This document shows, one piece after another, positions 9,015 through 18,471 of a DNA stretch of 43,176 nucleotides. The stretch lies in IMG/VR virus record IMGVR_UViG_3300025778_000028, positions 1 through 43,176 of that record; one strand, 5' to 3'. The translations under genes and the position numbers were made by a program. The stretch is from a virus. The notes under the pieces were generated by a model that searched no databases, was not told the DNA's origin, and saw only the letters and a program-made list of their open reading frames with translations. Each line of letters opens with the position of its first letter. Position 1 is the stretch's first letter.

Positions 9015-9485
9015 ATGGCACACTTCGCTGAAATTGATTCAACTGGAAAAGTACTTCGAGTGCTGGTTGTCGGTGACGATCAGCAACACCGTGGTCAAGA
9101 CTTCCTTGCGAATGATCTTGGCCTAGGTGGAACTTGGGTTCAGACATCGTATAACACATTCCGTGGTATTCATAGAACTGGCGGAACACCAATACGTAAG
9201 AATTACGCTGGACACTCCTATACCTATGACTCTGCTCGTGATGCGTTTATTCCACCTCAACCATTCCCTTCCTGGGTATTAAATGAGGAGACATGCCATT
9301 GGGATCCACCAGTCGCTCGTCCAGATTATGTTCCTGGAAAAGTTTGGGTCTGGAACGAATCAACAACTAGCTGGGATCAACAAAATTACGAAGACGCATA
9401 CAATAAGGCTCATCCAGGTGATGCTTCTCAGGGTGTTCAAGGAACTCAAGGTACTCAGGGAACTCAAGGCGTTCAGGGAACATAA
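9015..9485 (+). CDS. Conserved virion protein with C-terminal collagen tag, paralogue of 3162-3638
   Basis: 156 residues, opening MAHFAEIDSTGKVLRVLVV, with WVQTSYNTFRGIHR, RKNYAGHSYTY, DAFIPPQPFPSWVLN and WVWNESTTSW. The same motifs occur in the same order in the protein at 3162-3638, so one copy arose by duplication inside this fibre cluster. It lacks the DGKPDGG insertion of the other copy. The C-terminal tag SQGVQGTQGTQGTQGVQGT is collagen-like. Two different copies of one domain, each with a tag, suggest that each serves a different fibre. Function is unknown. Confidence 0.75.
   Translation: MAHFAEIDSTGKVLRVLVVGDDQQHRGQDFLANDLGLGGTWVQTSYNTFRGIHRTGGTPIRKNYAGHSYTYDSARDAFIPPQPFPSWVLNEETCHWDPPVARPDYVPGKVWVWNESTTSWDQQNYEDAYNKAHPGDASQGVQGTQGTQGTQGVQGT
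9447..9485 (+). repeat. 39-nt direct repeat, copy 2, at a gene end
   Basis: Exact second copy of 8949-8987, about 500 nt downstream. It could support recombination between the two gene ends. Confidence 0.85.
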
Positions 9486-9494
9486 GGCATTTAC

Positions 9495-9752
9495 ATGTCG
9501 AGTGAGGAATTTCCTTCTATTCCGCAGATGGCAGGAAATGTTGCCTCTGCTGCAGTCGATGCTTTTAAAGCAGCATTGCAGAATAGAGGATTCTTTGCAA
9601 CGGAAGAAGTCGCAAAAGCAAGATTGGAAACATGCCAATCTTGCGAGTTCTTTAAGAAAGAGTCCATTCGCTGCATGAAGTGTGGTTGCTATATGACAGG
9701 TAAAGTAAAAATGACAGCGTCTCAATGTCCTGCTCAGAAGTGGAAGGAATAA
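9495..9752 (+). CDS. Small zinc-ribbon protein (85 aa)
   Basis: The C-terminal half holds a pattern of six cysteines: CQSC, then CMKCGC, then CP followed by QKW, within residues about 45-83. Two CxxC knuckles plus further Cys point to a zinc ribbon. The arrangement CxxC-x(9)-CxxCGCxM-CPxxKW matches small phage and bacterial proteins grouped, from memory, under DUF6171. The N-terminal half is helical (MAGNVASAAVDAFKAALQ) and may be an amphipathic helix. Nearby fibre genes could mean an assembly or adaptor role, but zinc ribbons also bind nucleic acid or host proteins. Function is not assigned. Confidence 0.7.
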   Translation: MSSEEFPSIPQMAGNVASAAVDAFKAALQNRGFFATEEVAKARLETCQSCEFFKKESIRCMKCGCYMTGKVKMTASQCPAQKWKE

Positions 9753-9763
9753 TTATTATTACT

Positions 9764-10066
9764 ATGAAGAAAAAGAATAAAAATCACGGATTCTTAACAG
9801 ATGGTCATGGTAAACCAAGTCATACTCGTTTACTTGTCGTGTTATGTGTTCCAGTTCTGATCTTCACTCCACTCTTTGTCTGGGTTTATATCTGTATCTC
9901 AAAACTCACTTTCGTAGGAATCGATGCCACAGTTCCTCTCTATATTGGAACTGCGAATGGTATCATACTTGGATACGCTGGATTCAAGTCCACACAAGAG
10001 ACTTCGATTCAGTCACTTCCGCCTCCTCCGGCTCCTAAGCCAAAACCTCCTGCAACAACAACGTAA
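9764..10066 (+). CDS. Two-helix membrane protein with proline-rich tail; holin-like candidate
   Basis: 100 residues. A strongly basic N-terminus (MKKKNKN) is followed by a hydrophobic segment at about 23-47 (LLVVLCVPVLIFTPLFVWVY), a short loop and a second segment at about 54-71 (VPLYIGTANGIILGYAGF). The tail is PPPPAPKPKPPATTT. Size, two membrane spans and charged ends are compatible with a small holin or a phage inner-membrane protein, but no lysozyme lies beside it, so the lysis role is only a guess. I chose the ATG at 9764. The in-frame ATG at 9725 would overlap the zinc-ribbon gene by 28 nt and add an unlikely leader. Confidence 0.6.
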   Translation: MKKKNKNHGFLTDGHGKPSHTRLLVVLCVPVLIFTPLFVWVYICISKLTFVGIDATVPLYIGTANGIILGYAGFKSTQETSIQSLPPPPAPKPKPPATTT

Positions 10067-10069
10067 GCA

Positions 10070-12364
10070 ATGTCTACTCCAGTCGATGTCACAGTCACAG
10101 GTAATCTAACTGTTCTTGGAGTCACGACTCTTGCAACAACAGTTGTTGAGGGTCTTGAGCTTACGTCTCTACCTATTGGTTGGTCGATCAATGGTGGAAC
10201 GACTGCAAAGAAGTTAACGCTTACAAATACACTTACACTTTCTGGAACGGATAATAGCACCCTGAACATTGGTTCAGGCTCAAACTTATCCTCAATTGCG
10301 AGTCTCACTTATGCTTCTCCATCTTTTTTAAAGATGACGAGTGCAGGTACGTTTACACTTGATACAAACTCATACGCTCCTGCAACGACCGGTACGACCT
10401 CACAGTTACTCACAAGCAATGGTTCAGGTGGATTCAATAACATTACTCTTGGAACTGGATTAACGCTGACTGGTTCTACACTCACTGCAAGCTCAGCATC
10501 AGTCACAAATGTAACTGTAACGACTGCAAATGGATTCGCTGGTACAGTTTTAAATTCCTCAACGACTCCAGCGATCACACTCACGACGACTGTGACTGGA
10601 ATGTTAAAAGGTGATGGAACTGCAATCTCTGGTGCATACTCTGGAGTCGACTACGCTCCTGCAACTTCTGGAACAAGTATCTTATATGGAAATGGTTCTG
10701 GTGGATTCAGTAACGTAATTCTTGGAAGTGGAATACAGTTTGCGAGTGGAATTTTAAGTTCAACTTCAGTTCCTGGTGTTCAAGGAGCAACTGGTTCTCA
10801 GGGAACTCTAGGCTCACAAGGAGTTCAGGGTATTCTAGGAATCTCAGGTGCTCAAGGCTATACAGGTAATCAAGGCATACAAGGAATCACTGGCGCAACT
10901 GGTCTCCAAGGACTTCAGGGCATCACTGGTATTCAGGGATACTATGGCACTCAAGGATCGACCGGAGCAGGTCTTCAAGGATCACAAGGAATTCAAGGCG
11001 TTCAGGGCTATTATGGAACTCAGGGTCCGGCAGGCGCAGGTTCACAGGGTATTCAAGGTGTGCAAGGCGTACAAGGTTATTATGGAATACAAGGACCTCC
11101 TGGTGCAGGATATCAGGGTATTCAAGGCGTGCAAGGTAATGCTGGTACGAATGGTACAAATGGTGTTCAGGGCTACAGTGGAACAACAGGCTTGCAAGGA
11201 ATACAAGGCATTCAAGGCACAGCAGGAAATAATGGACTAAATGGTTCACAAGGTATCCAAGGAATTCAAGGATATACAGGTGGAACTGGTTCGACTGGTT
11301 CTCAGGGTATTCAAGGCTACACTGGAAGTACTGGAGCCCAAGGAATTCAAGGTATTACAGGAAGCACAGGCTCTCAAGGAATTCAAGGTTATACCGGTTC
11401 CACGGGCGGAACTGGTCTTCAAGGTATCCAAGGTTACACTGGAAGTACTGGTGGAACAGGATTGCAAGGCATTCAAGGTTATACAGGTTCGACTGGTGGC
11501 ACTGGTTCTCAAGGAATTCAAGGATACACGGGTGGAACAGGTGGAACTGGTTCTCAGGGTATTCAAGGATATACTGGAAGCACTGGCTCACAAGGTATTC
11601 AAGGACGTCAAGGTACGAACGGAACGAATGGAACCAATGGTAATCAAGGAATTCAAGGCACACAGGGATATACCGGTTCTACTGGTGGAACTGGTTTACA
11701 AGGTATTCAAGGTACTTCTGGTCCCGGAGCAAATCAAACTCTTAACACGAATTCGTTCGTTACTTTTGCAGGAGTAAGCACAACGTATGGAGTGACTGCA
11801 AGTGGTGGTAACATCAGTGCAACTGGAAACTCCATGTACGCAGGGCTATACTATGATTATAATAACACTGCTTTCTATTCTTGGCCCGGCCAAAATAGTA
11901 ATCTTAATGGAATTTATTGCAATGGCATCGTGTGCTATGGTTCAGTCTCAAAGGCATCTGGATCATTCAGAATACCTCACCCACTTCCTGCTCTTGCTCC
12001 CACAAAACAATTAGTTCATTCATTTATCGAAGGTCCATACTGCGATCTTCTTTATCGAGGAACAGTCGATCTTATCGCAGGAACTGCGACTCTTGATATC
12101 GATGAAACCATTGGTATGACTTCTGGAACTTTTGTCGCTTTATGTAAGAACACTCAGATATTCCTTACAAATCAAACTGATTGGACTCTAGTCAAGGGAT
12201 CGATATCTGGCAGTACTCTTACGATTATTGCTCAAGATCCTACCTCAACTGCTACGATCTCTTGGATGGTCGTTGGAGAAAGACACGATCCACATATTAT
12301 CTCTACGAATTGGACAGATTTAAATGGAAGGCCAATACTTGAGCCCTTAAATCCTACCTCTTGA
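10070..12364 (+). CDS. Long collagen-like fibre protein in the wac (neck fibre) position
   Basis: 764 residues. The N-terminal about 235 residues are beta-repeat rich ([34 protein letters not shown], two LxxNGSGGFxNxxLG-type repeats). Residues about 236-553 are collagen-like, dominated by [11 protein letters not shown] and [10 protein letters not shown] units. A C-terminal domain of about 200 residues ([45 protein letters not shown]) resembles the terminal domain of other phage fibres. It lies immediately upstream of gp13, where T4 carries wac (fibritin whiskers). A neck or collar fibre is possible, though a tail fibre cannot be excluded. The start is 3 nt after the membrane-protein stop. Confidence 0.8.
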   Translation: MSTPVDVTVTGNLTVLGVTTLATTVVEGLELTSLPIGWSINGGTTAKKLTLTNTLTLSGTDNSTLNIGSGSNLSSIASLTYASPSFLKMTSAGTFTLDTNSYAPATTGTTSQLLTSNGSGGFNNITLGTGLTLTGSTLTASSASVTNVTVTTANGFAGTVLNSSTTPAITLTTTVTGMLKGDGTAISGAYSGVDYAPATSGTSILYGNGSGGFSNVILGSGIQFASGILSSTSVPGVQGATGSQGTLGSQGVQGILGISGAQGYTGNQGIQGITGATGLQGLQGITGIQGYYGTQGSTGAGLQGSQGIQGVQGYYGTQGPAGAGSQGIQGVQGVQGYYGIQGPPGAGYQGIQGVQGNAGTNGTNGVQGYSGTTGLQGIQGIQGTAGNNGLNGSQGIQGIQGYTGGTGSTGSQGIQGYTGSTGAQGIQGITGSTGSQGIQGYTGSTGGTGLQGIQGYTGSTGGTGLQGIQGYTGSTGGTGSQGIQGYTGGTGGTGSQGIQGYTGSTGSQGIQGRQGTNGTNGTNGNQGIQGTQGYTGSTGGTGLQGIQGTSGPGANQTLNTNSFVTFAGVSTTYGVTASGGNISATGNSMYAGLYYDYNNTAFYSWPGQNSNLNGIYCNGIVCYGSVSKASGSFRIPHPLPALAPTKQLVHSFIEGPYCDLLYRGTVDLIAGTATLDIDETIGMTSGTFVALCKNTQIFLTNQTDWTLVKGSISGSTLTIIAQDPTSTATISWMVVGERHDPHIISTNWTDLNGRPILEPLNPTS

Positions 12365-12379
12365 CGGATAGGTAAAACT

Positions 12380-12387
12380 TATAAATA
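12380..12387 (+). promoter_or_regulatory. Late promoter TATAAATA
   Basis: A perfect T4 late consensus, only 5 nt before the ATG of gp13 at 12393. GAGG follows at 12388-12391 but is too close to the ATG to serve as a normal ribosome site. Transcription would be expected to start at about the A of the ATG. Confidence 0.65.
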
Positions 12388-12392
12388 GAGGT

Positions 12393-13142
12393 ATGTCAAA
12401 GCCCTCTTCTCGACAGTTACTCGCCGATTATTGTCTTCGAAACCTCGGCGCGCCGGTCATAGAGATCAATCTCGACGACGACCAGATCGATGATCGCATC
12501 GATGAGGCGATTCAATTTTACAGGGACTATCATAATGATGCCATCGTGAGGCAATTCCGTAAGCACCAGATAGCACCTCAGGATCTACAGAATAAGTACG
12601 TGGATCTTCCTGACCAGCTACTCTTCGTGTCTCGAGTATTACCTCTGGTGAACAATAACTCTTTCGGATCCAGCATGTGGTCAGCTCGTTATCAGATGAT
12701 GTTAAACGACATATACGACCTACAGTATGCTGGTGCTCTGGTCAACTATGACATGACACGTCAATACCTTGAGCTATTAGACATGATGCTCAATGGAACA
12801 CCTCCAGTTCGCTTCAACCGGCACATGCAGAGACTCTTTATCGATGTGGAATGGGGATACGAATTGAACGTAGGTGACTACATCATCATCGAGGGATATG
12901 AATCAATCGATCCTGACAAGTACACTTCTGTCTATAACGATATCTTCTTAAAGAAATACACCACTGCTTTATTCAAGCGTAACTGGGGAAATAACCTCAA
13001 GAAGTTCGAGGGAATCACGCTTCCAGGCGGTGTTACACTCAATGGTCAACAGATCTACGACGAAGCGGTTGAGGAGATTGCAAAACTTGAAGAAGAGGCA
13101 CAACTTAAGTACGAGATGCCTCCAATGTTTTTTATAGGATAA
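12393..13142 (+). CDS. 13: gp13 neck protein
   Basis: 249 residues (T4 gp13 is 309). The opening SRQLLADYCLRNLGAPVIEINLDDDQIDDRIDEAIQ is split by many Asp, as in gp13 of marine T4-like phages, and FYRDYHNDA follows. gp13 with gp14 forms the head completion and neck complex that closes the portal after packaging and joins head to tail. The immediate downstream partner is gp14, 7 nt away, as in T4. The start is supported by the conserved MSKPSSR opening, even though it sits 5 nt behind a late promoter box. Confidence 0.9.
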   Translation: MSKPSSRQLLADYCLRNLGAPVIEINLDDDQIDDRIDEAIQFYRDYHNDAIVRQFRKHQIAPQDLQNKYVDLPDQLLFVSRVLPLVNNNSFGSSMWSARYQMMLNDIYDLQYAGALVNYDMTRQYLELLDMMLNGTPPVRFNRHMQRLFIDVEWGYELNVGDYIIIEGYESIDPDKYTSVYNDIFLKKYTTALFKRNWGNNLKKFEGITLPGGVTLNGQQIYDEAVEEIAKLEEEAQLKYEMPPMFFIG

Positions 13143-13148
13143 TACACG

Positions 13149-14192
13149 ATGCCACGCAACGTATTCTTCAGTCAAGGCACAAAGTCCGAACAAAATCTTG
13201 TAGAAGATCTTGTGATCGAGGCTTTGAAGATCTACGGATTCGAATTGTACTATCTGCCTAGGAACATGGTCTCTCGTGACCTAATCCTAAATGAAGACAT
13301 CGAGTCACGCTTTGATGAAGCATACATGATTGAGATGTACATCGAGAACACCGAGGGATTTGGTGGAGACGGTATCTTCATGAGTAAGTTTGGCCTTCAG
13401 ATTCGTGAGCAAGCAACATTCGTTGTCTCCAAGAAACAATGGTCCAAGCTCGTTGGCGTCTGGAACAATGGTATCATATCTGACCGTCCAGAGGAAGGTG
13501 ACCTATTATACTTCCCGCTCACGAAGTCTTTCTTTGACATCAAGTTCGTTGAGCATCAATCTCCTTTCTATCAATTAACTCAAGTTCCAGTCTTCAAGTT
13601 ACAGTGCGAACTCTTCGAATACAACAACGAAGTGGTTGATACTGGAAACTCGGAGGTCGACAAGCTCGAACAAAACTTCAGTACAGAAACATACCTCCAG
13701 ATCTCTGGCTCAGGCCAGAAGTTTACGATCGGAGAAATGGTCACTCAAACTCTTTCTCCTGCAACAGAGACAAGCAACTCAGTCGAGATCTATGGAAAGG
13801 TGCTTCGTTATATCCAAGAAGTTTCAACAGATCCATTAAAGGTTGCAATTGGTGAGATCAGCACGAACACTGGAGAATATGGAATGTTCCAGGCAAGTAG
13901 TGGTTCTGCTGATGCTTTAGTTGGTCAGAAGTCTGGAGTCGCTTGGTCAATCACTCGAGTCTATGATATCGCTGATACCGACACCAATCTCACGTTTGTG
14001 AATAACGATCGTCAAGCTCAGAATCGTGACTTCGAAGTTCAGGGTAACTCAGTTATCGATTTCAGCGAGAGCAATCCTTTTGGTGAAGTTAATTTCGTGG
14101 AATCACCTCCAGTTATATCTCCATCTTATGGAGCAGACAGCATCGCATTTACCGCAGACTCTACAATTCTAACAGCAGATACTCAGGAATAA
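13149..14192 (+). CDS. 14: gp14 neck protein
   Basis: 347 residues (T4 gp14 is 256). The N-terminus MPRNVFFSQGTKSEQNLVEDLVIEALKIYGF and the following YYLPRNMVSRDLILNED are the conserved gp14 core. EMYIENTEGFGGDGIFMSKFGLQIREQATFVV continues it. gp14 works with gp13 to complete the head and form the neck. The C-terminal part (about 250-347) is longer and beta/Ser-Thr rich, which may be a family-specific decoration. An AGGA site precedes the ATG. The next gene begins 10 nt later, but it is a collagen protein rather than gp15, an insertion into the usual 14-15 order. Confidence 0.9.
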   Translation: MPRNVFFSQGTKSEQNLVEDLVIEALKIYGFELYYLPRNMVSRDLILNEDIESRFDEAYMIEMYIENTEGFGGDGIFMSKFGLQIREQATFVVSKKQWSKLVGVWNNGIISDRPEEGDLLYFPLTKSFFDIKFVEHQSPFYQLTQVPVFKLQCELFEYNNEVVDTGNSEVDKLEQNFSTETYLQISGSGQKFTIGEMVTQTLSPATETSNSVEIYGKVLRYIQEVSTDPLKVAIGEISTNTGEYGMFQASSGSADALVGQKSGVAWSITRVYDIADTDTNLTFVNNDRQAQNRDFEVQGNSVIDFSESNPFGEVNFVESPPVISPSYGADSIAFTADSTILTADTQE

Positions 14193-14201
14193 TCACTTAT
14201 C

Positions 14202-15410
14202 ATGGCACAACAACTTATCAATATTGGTTCAGCCGCCAACGACAAGTCTGGCGATGCATTACGAACAGCTTTCACAAAGACGAACGCAAACTTCACTGAT
14301 CTTTATAGTCGTGGAGTTCAAGGCGCTCAGGGTATCCAAGGTTTTTCAGGAGCAAATGGAGTACAGGGTACAACTGGTACACAAGGACCTGCTGGATCTG
14401 GAGTTGGTATTCAAGGCATTAAGACGACTCTCTGGGGTTACCCAACAGTAAACACTCAGCGTATATCAAACGCAATCGATGGAGAAGGAATCATTGTTGC
14501 TTCGAGTTCTTCAGCTGCTCTTCGTTGGCATGTTCGTGACCAAGATCCTAGCTTAGGTAGAGCACCAATTTACATCAATGCAGTAACTTCAAAAACTGGA
14601 ACTGGTCCATTTGAAGTCACGTTTGATATTGGAACACAGAGTTCAATTCCTGTCACAGGATATCACTACATCGTTTATGCTGCAGGTGGTTATCCAGGAA
14701 CTTATATGTGCACTGGTTCAACAATAAACAGTGTGACTCTTGAGTATCCAAGCGATCCAGGTGATTTCCTCAATGGTCCCGGTGATGCTTATTTTGTTAC
14801 TCCATCTCTTTATTCTCAAGTTCAAACACTGCCTGATGGCGTTTGGATCAAGAACGCAGACTGGACTGAGAGTCCTACATATGCCTATTATTGGCATTTT
14901 GACAATTCAGGTACTTTAAATTTCCCAATTTCGGCAAATGGAAATGCAAGTTTTGCAAGTCCTAGTGGATTTGAATTTTCTGCAAATACAAGTGTTCTCA
15001 TTTACACTGCAGATGGTAAACTTATTCTTCCACCAAATGGCGATATTCTATACAATAATGGGACATCGATCATTGACGTTCCTCAGAATAAGCAGCTAGC
15101 AAATTATACGCTTCAGCTATCGGATCGTGGTTGCCACATATACGCAAACACTGTCACAAATTATGTAGAGTATCTCATACCAACTAATGCAGTAACTCCA
15201 TTCCCTATAGGATCAAAGATCGTGATTGTCACTGGTCAAACTTGCCCTATCTTTGTAAATGCAGTTACTCCAAGCACAACATATCTCTATGTTTCTGGTT
15301 TAAACTATGCTGCAGGTGGGTATGATGTTCCAGCAAATAGCATGGTGACTCTATTAAAAATTGATACTGACACGTGGATGCTATCTGGATCTGGCGTTAC
15401 GATAGACTGA
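14202..15410 (+). CDS. Collagen-containing virion protein between gp14 and gp15
   Basis: 402 residues. It opens MAQQLINIGSAANDKSGDALRTAFTKTNANFTDLYS, a short helical module seen at the N-terminus of many phage fibre and appendage proteins. It has a short collagen stretch at about 38-70 (GVQGAQGIQG, GTTGTQGPAG). The remainder is beta-rich, with WHVRDQDPSLGRAPIYINAV, YYWHFDNSGTLNFP and YTLQLSDRGCHIYANTV, and may form a trimeric appendage tip. Its place inside the neck cluster suggests a head-tail junction or whisker-like appendage. That is inference from position only. Confidence 0.72.
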   Translation: MAQQLINIGSAANDKSGDALRTAFTKTNANFTDLYSRGVQGAQGIQGFSGANGVQGTTGTQGPAGSGVGIQGIKTTLWGYPTVNTQRISNAIDGEGIIVASSSSAALRWHVRDQDPSLGRAPIYINAVTSKTGTGPFEVTFDIGTQSSIPVTGYHYIVYAAGGYPGTYMCTGSTINSVTLEYPSDPGDFLNGPGDAYFVTPSLYSQVQTLPDGVWIKNADWTESPTYAYYWHFDNSGTLNFPISANGNASFASPSGFEFSANTSVLIYTADGKLILPPNGDILYNNGTSIIDVPQNKQLANYTLQLSDRGCHIYANTVTNYVEYLIPTNAVTPFPIGSKIVIVTGQTCPIFVNAVTPSTTYLYVSGLNYAAGGYDVPANSMVTLLKIDTDTWMLSGSGVTID

Positions 15411-15421
15411 TATAATTATAT

Positions 15422-16405
15422 ATGCTCACGACTCATTTTTATCACGCGACAATTCGTAAGATCGTATCGGTATTCGGTACGGTCTTCAATAACATTTCCG
15501 TGGTTCGGCGTGATCAAACCGGTAAAGTTATTAATATCCAGAGAGTTCCTCTGGCGTATGGACCAAAGCAAAAGTTTCTGGCCCGTATCGATGAACAGCC
15601 AGATCTCAATGCTCCAAAGGTTGCGATCAAGCTCCCTCGCATGAGCTTTGAGATCGTAACGATGGTCTATGACGCCTCGACAAAGATCAATCGTAACAAC
15701 ATGATCTCTGCTGATAACGCAGCTGATCCAATGACAAAGACGACGATTCGTCAATTCGCTCCGTATCGTATGGGCATTGAACTCTCGATCATGGCAAAGA
15801 ATCAAGACGATGCCTTACAGATCGTTGAGCAGATACTTCCTTACTTTCAGCCAGAGTATACAGTTACGATGAAAGACGTTGAGGGAATGGATATTCGAAA
15901 CGATATACCAATTGTTCTCACGAATGTCGTCATGACTGAAGACTACGAGGGCGACTTCATGACTCGTAGAGCGATCATCTATACTCTTACGTTTGAATTG
16001 AGAGTTCGCTTCTATGGACCAACTCAGAGTACGAGTGTGGTCAAACAAGTCATTGCAGATATACTCAATGGTGAAACTGGTCAACCAATCGAGAGAATCA
16101 CTGCGAGTGTGGATCCATTGACGGCCACAGAAGCTCTGTCACATCAGATTTTAAACTCAATCTCTTTCTTTACAAATACCACATCGTTCAATCTTGGAAT
16201 GAGTGCAGGAACTGGATTGTATCTTGATGGAGAACAGGTTCTGGGTACAACATCTGGAACAAACGCTCATGTTGTATCTTTTACAGACGGAGTTCTTTTA
16301 GTCAAAGACGCAACTGGTATCTTTAAGGTCAATGAGACTCTTGTGGGTCAACAGTCAAATACGACTCGAACGATCACTGGAATCACTCCGACCTACGACG
16401 TATAA
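15422..16405 (+). CDS. 15: gp15 tail completion / sheath stabiliser protein
   Basis: 327 residues (T4 gp15 is 272). The conserved start MLTTHFYHATIRKIVSVFGTVFNNI is followed by VVRRDQTGKVINIQRVPLAYGPKQKFLARI and by LPRMSFEIVTMVYD, which identify it. gp15 caps the head-proximal end of the tail tube and sheath and is needed for head-tail joining. The C-terminal about 100 residues beyond the T4 length (SISFFTNTTSFNLGMSAG and following) look like an added beta module. No clear ribosome site is visible; an AT-rich stretch, TATAATTATAT, directly precedes the ATG. Confidence 0.9.
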   Translation: MLTTHFYHATIRKIVSVFGTVFNNISVVRRDQTGKVINIQRVPLAYGPKQKFLARIDEQPDLNAPKVAIKLPRMSFEIVTMVYDASTKINRNNMISADNAADPMTKTTIRQFAPYRMGIELSIMAKNQDDALQIVEQILPYFQPEYTVTMKDVEGMDIRNDIPIVLTNVVMTEDYEGDFMTRRAIIYTLTFELRVRFYGPTQSTSVVKQVIADILNGETGQPIERITASVDPLTATEALSHQILNSISFFTNTTSFNLGMSAGTGLYLDGEQVLGTTSGTNAHVVSFTDGVLLVKDATGIFKVNETLVGQQSNTTRTITGITPTYDV

Positions 16406-16423
16406 CACTGAGAGATCTATATC

Positions 16424-16870
16424 ATGGAAAAATTAACACCAGAAGAGATCAAGAAAAACCTTGAGGAGAACCTTCCTCCGGTAATATCTGCAGCTCAGGC
16501 TCCAGTCGCGATTCCTCAACCTATTAAGGACGAGAAAGACATCGACGATGACTACGAGTTCTCCAGAAAAACTTATCGAGATCTTGTGGACAAATCAAAT
16601 CATGCCATCGATAGCATGATGGAGCTTGCGACAAACTCCGAACATCCAAGAGCATTTGAAGTTCTATCCACAATGTTAAAGAATACTTCTGACATGACTC
16701 AGAAGCTGATGGATCTCCAGAAAGATAAGAAGGCGATCAAGAAAAAGACCGAGGAAAAAGCTCAGGCAACGACCACAACAAATAATAACTTGTTCGTTGG
16801 TTCCACTTCAGATTTACAAAAACATCTCTTAGCAAAACTCTCCACAGATGGCGTCACAGATGTTCATTAA
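16424..16870 (+). CDS. 16: gp16 small terminase subunit
   Basis: 148 residues (T4 gp16 is 164). A central helix pair (DDDYEFSRKTYRDLVDKSNHAIDSMMELA, then HPRAFEVLSTMLKNTSDMTQKLMDLQKDKK) is the conserved oligomerising core. The C-terminus is Lys- and Gln/Thr-rich, ending TTTNNNLFVGSTSDLQKHL. It recognises the concatemeric genome and regulates the gp17 motor. A GAGAGAT site precedes the ATG. The 3' end overlaps gp17 by 23 nt, consistent with coupled translation of the two subunits. Confidence 0.9.
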   Translation: MEKLTPEEIKKNLEENLPPVISAAQAPVAIPQPIKDEKDIDDDYEFSRKTYRDLVDKSNHAIDSMMELATNSEHPRAFEVLSTMLKNTSDMTQKLMDLQKDKKAIKKKTEEKAQATTTTNNNLFVGSTSDLQKHLLAKLSTDGVTDVH

Positions 16871-18464
16871 ACCAGCCCATCTTGGATACCTGGGAAACCC
16901 TCAGGTCAAGCGAGATGGAGTGAACCAGCAGTTCACTGACCAAGAAGTTTCCGAATACCTCAAGTGTATGAAGGATCCGGTCTACTTCGCGAAGACTTAC
17001 GTGAAGGTGATCAGTCTTGATAAAGGACTAGTTCCATTTGAACCGTATCCTTATCAGAAAAGAATGTTCGAGCACTTCAATCAGAATCGATTCTCGATCG
17101 TTCTTGCCTGTCGTCAGTCTGGTAAATCTATCTCCTCAGTCATATACATCCTCTGGTACGCAGTCTTCCAGCCAGATAAGACGATCGCAGTCCTTGCAAA
17201 TAAGGGTTCCACATCACAGGAAATGTTGGCGCGTATTACACTTGCACTTGAGAATCTTCCTTTCTTCTTGCAGCCCGGATGTAAAGCTTTAAATAAAAGG
17301 TCCATTGAGTTCTCAAACAACTCCAGGATCATAGCCTCGGCAACCTCAGGATCCTCTATCCGTGGTCTCTCCGTCAATCTTCTATTCCTGGACGAGTTCG
17401 CTTTCGTTGAGAAGGCAGGCACTTTCTATACCTCGACTTATCCAGTAATTACATCCGGTCAAACCTCTCGAGTCATTATTACATCCACCGCAAATGGTGT
17501 AGGTAACACATATCATAAGCTCTGGGAAGGTGCTGTTCAGGGTACAAATTCATATAAACCATTTCGAGTCGATTGGTGGGATGTTCCTGGAAGAGATGAG
17601 AACTGGAAAGCTCAGACGATCGCCAATACATCACCACTTCAATTTGAACAAGAATTCGGTAATTCGTTCGTAGGAACTGGATCCACACTCATTAATGCTG
17701 AAACCCTTCTTTCTCTTCGAGCAACGAATCCAATTCGAACTATCGAGAAAGCTTGCATATACGAGGATCCGATACCAAGTCATAACTACATCATGACGGT
17801 GGACGTGGCCAAAGGAAGAGGCCAAGATTCATCCACGTTCTCAATAATCGATATCTCGGTCAAGCCTTGTAAGGTGGTCGCCTCATATAGGAATAACCTG
17901 ATGTCTCCACTCTTATTCCCTGATACCATATACAAGTATGCCAAGACCTATAATAACGCTTATGTATTAGTGGAATCCAATGACTCAGGTGGAGTTGTAT
18001 GCAATGGATTATATTACGATCTTGAATACGAGAATATGTTCGTGGAATCTGCAGTAAAAGCCGCTTCTATTGGAGTTACAATGACAAAGAGAACCAAAAG
18101 GATAGGCTGTTCTCATTTAAAGGACATGATCGAGACAAGAAAGCTCGTTGTTACCGATGCTGATACAATCGCTGAATTAAGTACTTTTGAGGAAGATGGG
18201 GATTCCTATGCAGCTTCTGATGGAAACCATGACGATTTAGTCATGAATCTAGTCTTATTTGCTTGGTTTGCCGCCACGGATCATTTTGCTGAAATGGCCA
18301 ACGTGGACCTTAAAACCATGTTATACGCTGAGAGATTAAAGCTCGCTGAGGACGATATCGCTCCAGTCGGCGTATTCTCTGAGAAGGAAGATCTCAAGGA
18401 GAAGTACGAGGTTGATAATGAGGGTAATGTCTGGGAAGAAGTGAACAACAACTGGTTGTTCTAA
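16848..18464 (+). CDS. 17: gp17 large terminase subunit (ATPase and nuclease)
   Basis: 538 residues (T4 gp17 is 610). The N-terminal packaging ATPase has ACRQSGKSIS (Walker A, about 87-96), LLFLDEFAFV (Walker B with catalytic Glu, about 178-187) and SRVIITSTANG (coupling motif). The C-terminal RNase-H-like nuclease has MTVDVAKGRGQD (Asp319), VLVESNDSGG (Glu376) and HDDLVMN (Asp462/463). It pumps DNA into the prohead through gp20 and cuts headful ends. The first ATG gives MASQMFIKPAHLGY; the next ATG at 16860 (MFIKPAHLGY) is an equally plausible start. Confidence 0.93.
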   Translation: MASQMFIKPAHLGYLGNPQVKRDGVNQQFTDQEVSEYLKCMKDPVYFAKTYVKVISLDKGLVPFEPYPYQKRMFEHFNQNRFSIVLACRQSGKSISSVIYILWYAVFQPDKTIAVLANKGSTSQEMLARITLALENLPFFLQPGCKALNKRSIEFSNNSRIIASATSGSSIRGLSVNLLFLDEFAFVEKAGTFYTSTYPVITSGQTSRVIITSTANGVGNTYHKLWEGAVQGTNSYKPFRVDWWDVPGRDENWKAQTIANTSPLQFEQEFGNSFVGTGSTLINAETLLSLRATNPIRTIEKACIYEDPIPSHNYIMTVDVAKGRGQDSSTFSIIDISVKPCKVVASYRNNLMSPLLFPDTIYKYAKTYNNAYVLVESNDSGGVVCNGLYYDLEYENMFVESAVKAASIGVTMTKRTKRIGCSHLKDMIETRKLVVTDADTIAELSTFEEDGDSYAASDGNHDDLVMNLVLFAWFAATDHFAEMANVDLKTMLYAERLKLAEDDIAPVGVFSEKEDLKEKYEVDNEGNVWEEVNNNWLF

Positions 18465-18471
18465 AAGCTTG

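Noticed and set aside
15411-15416. TATAAT just before gp15
   Set aside because: No acceptable -35 at 16-18 nt upstream, and the late box consensus is not met.
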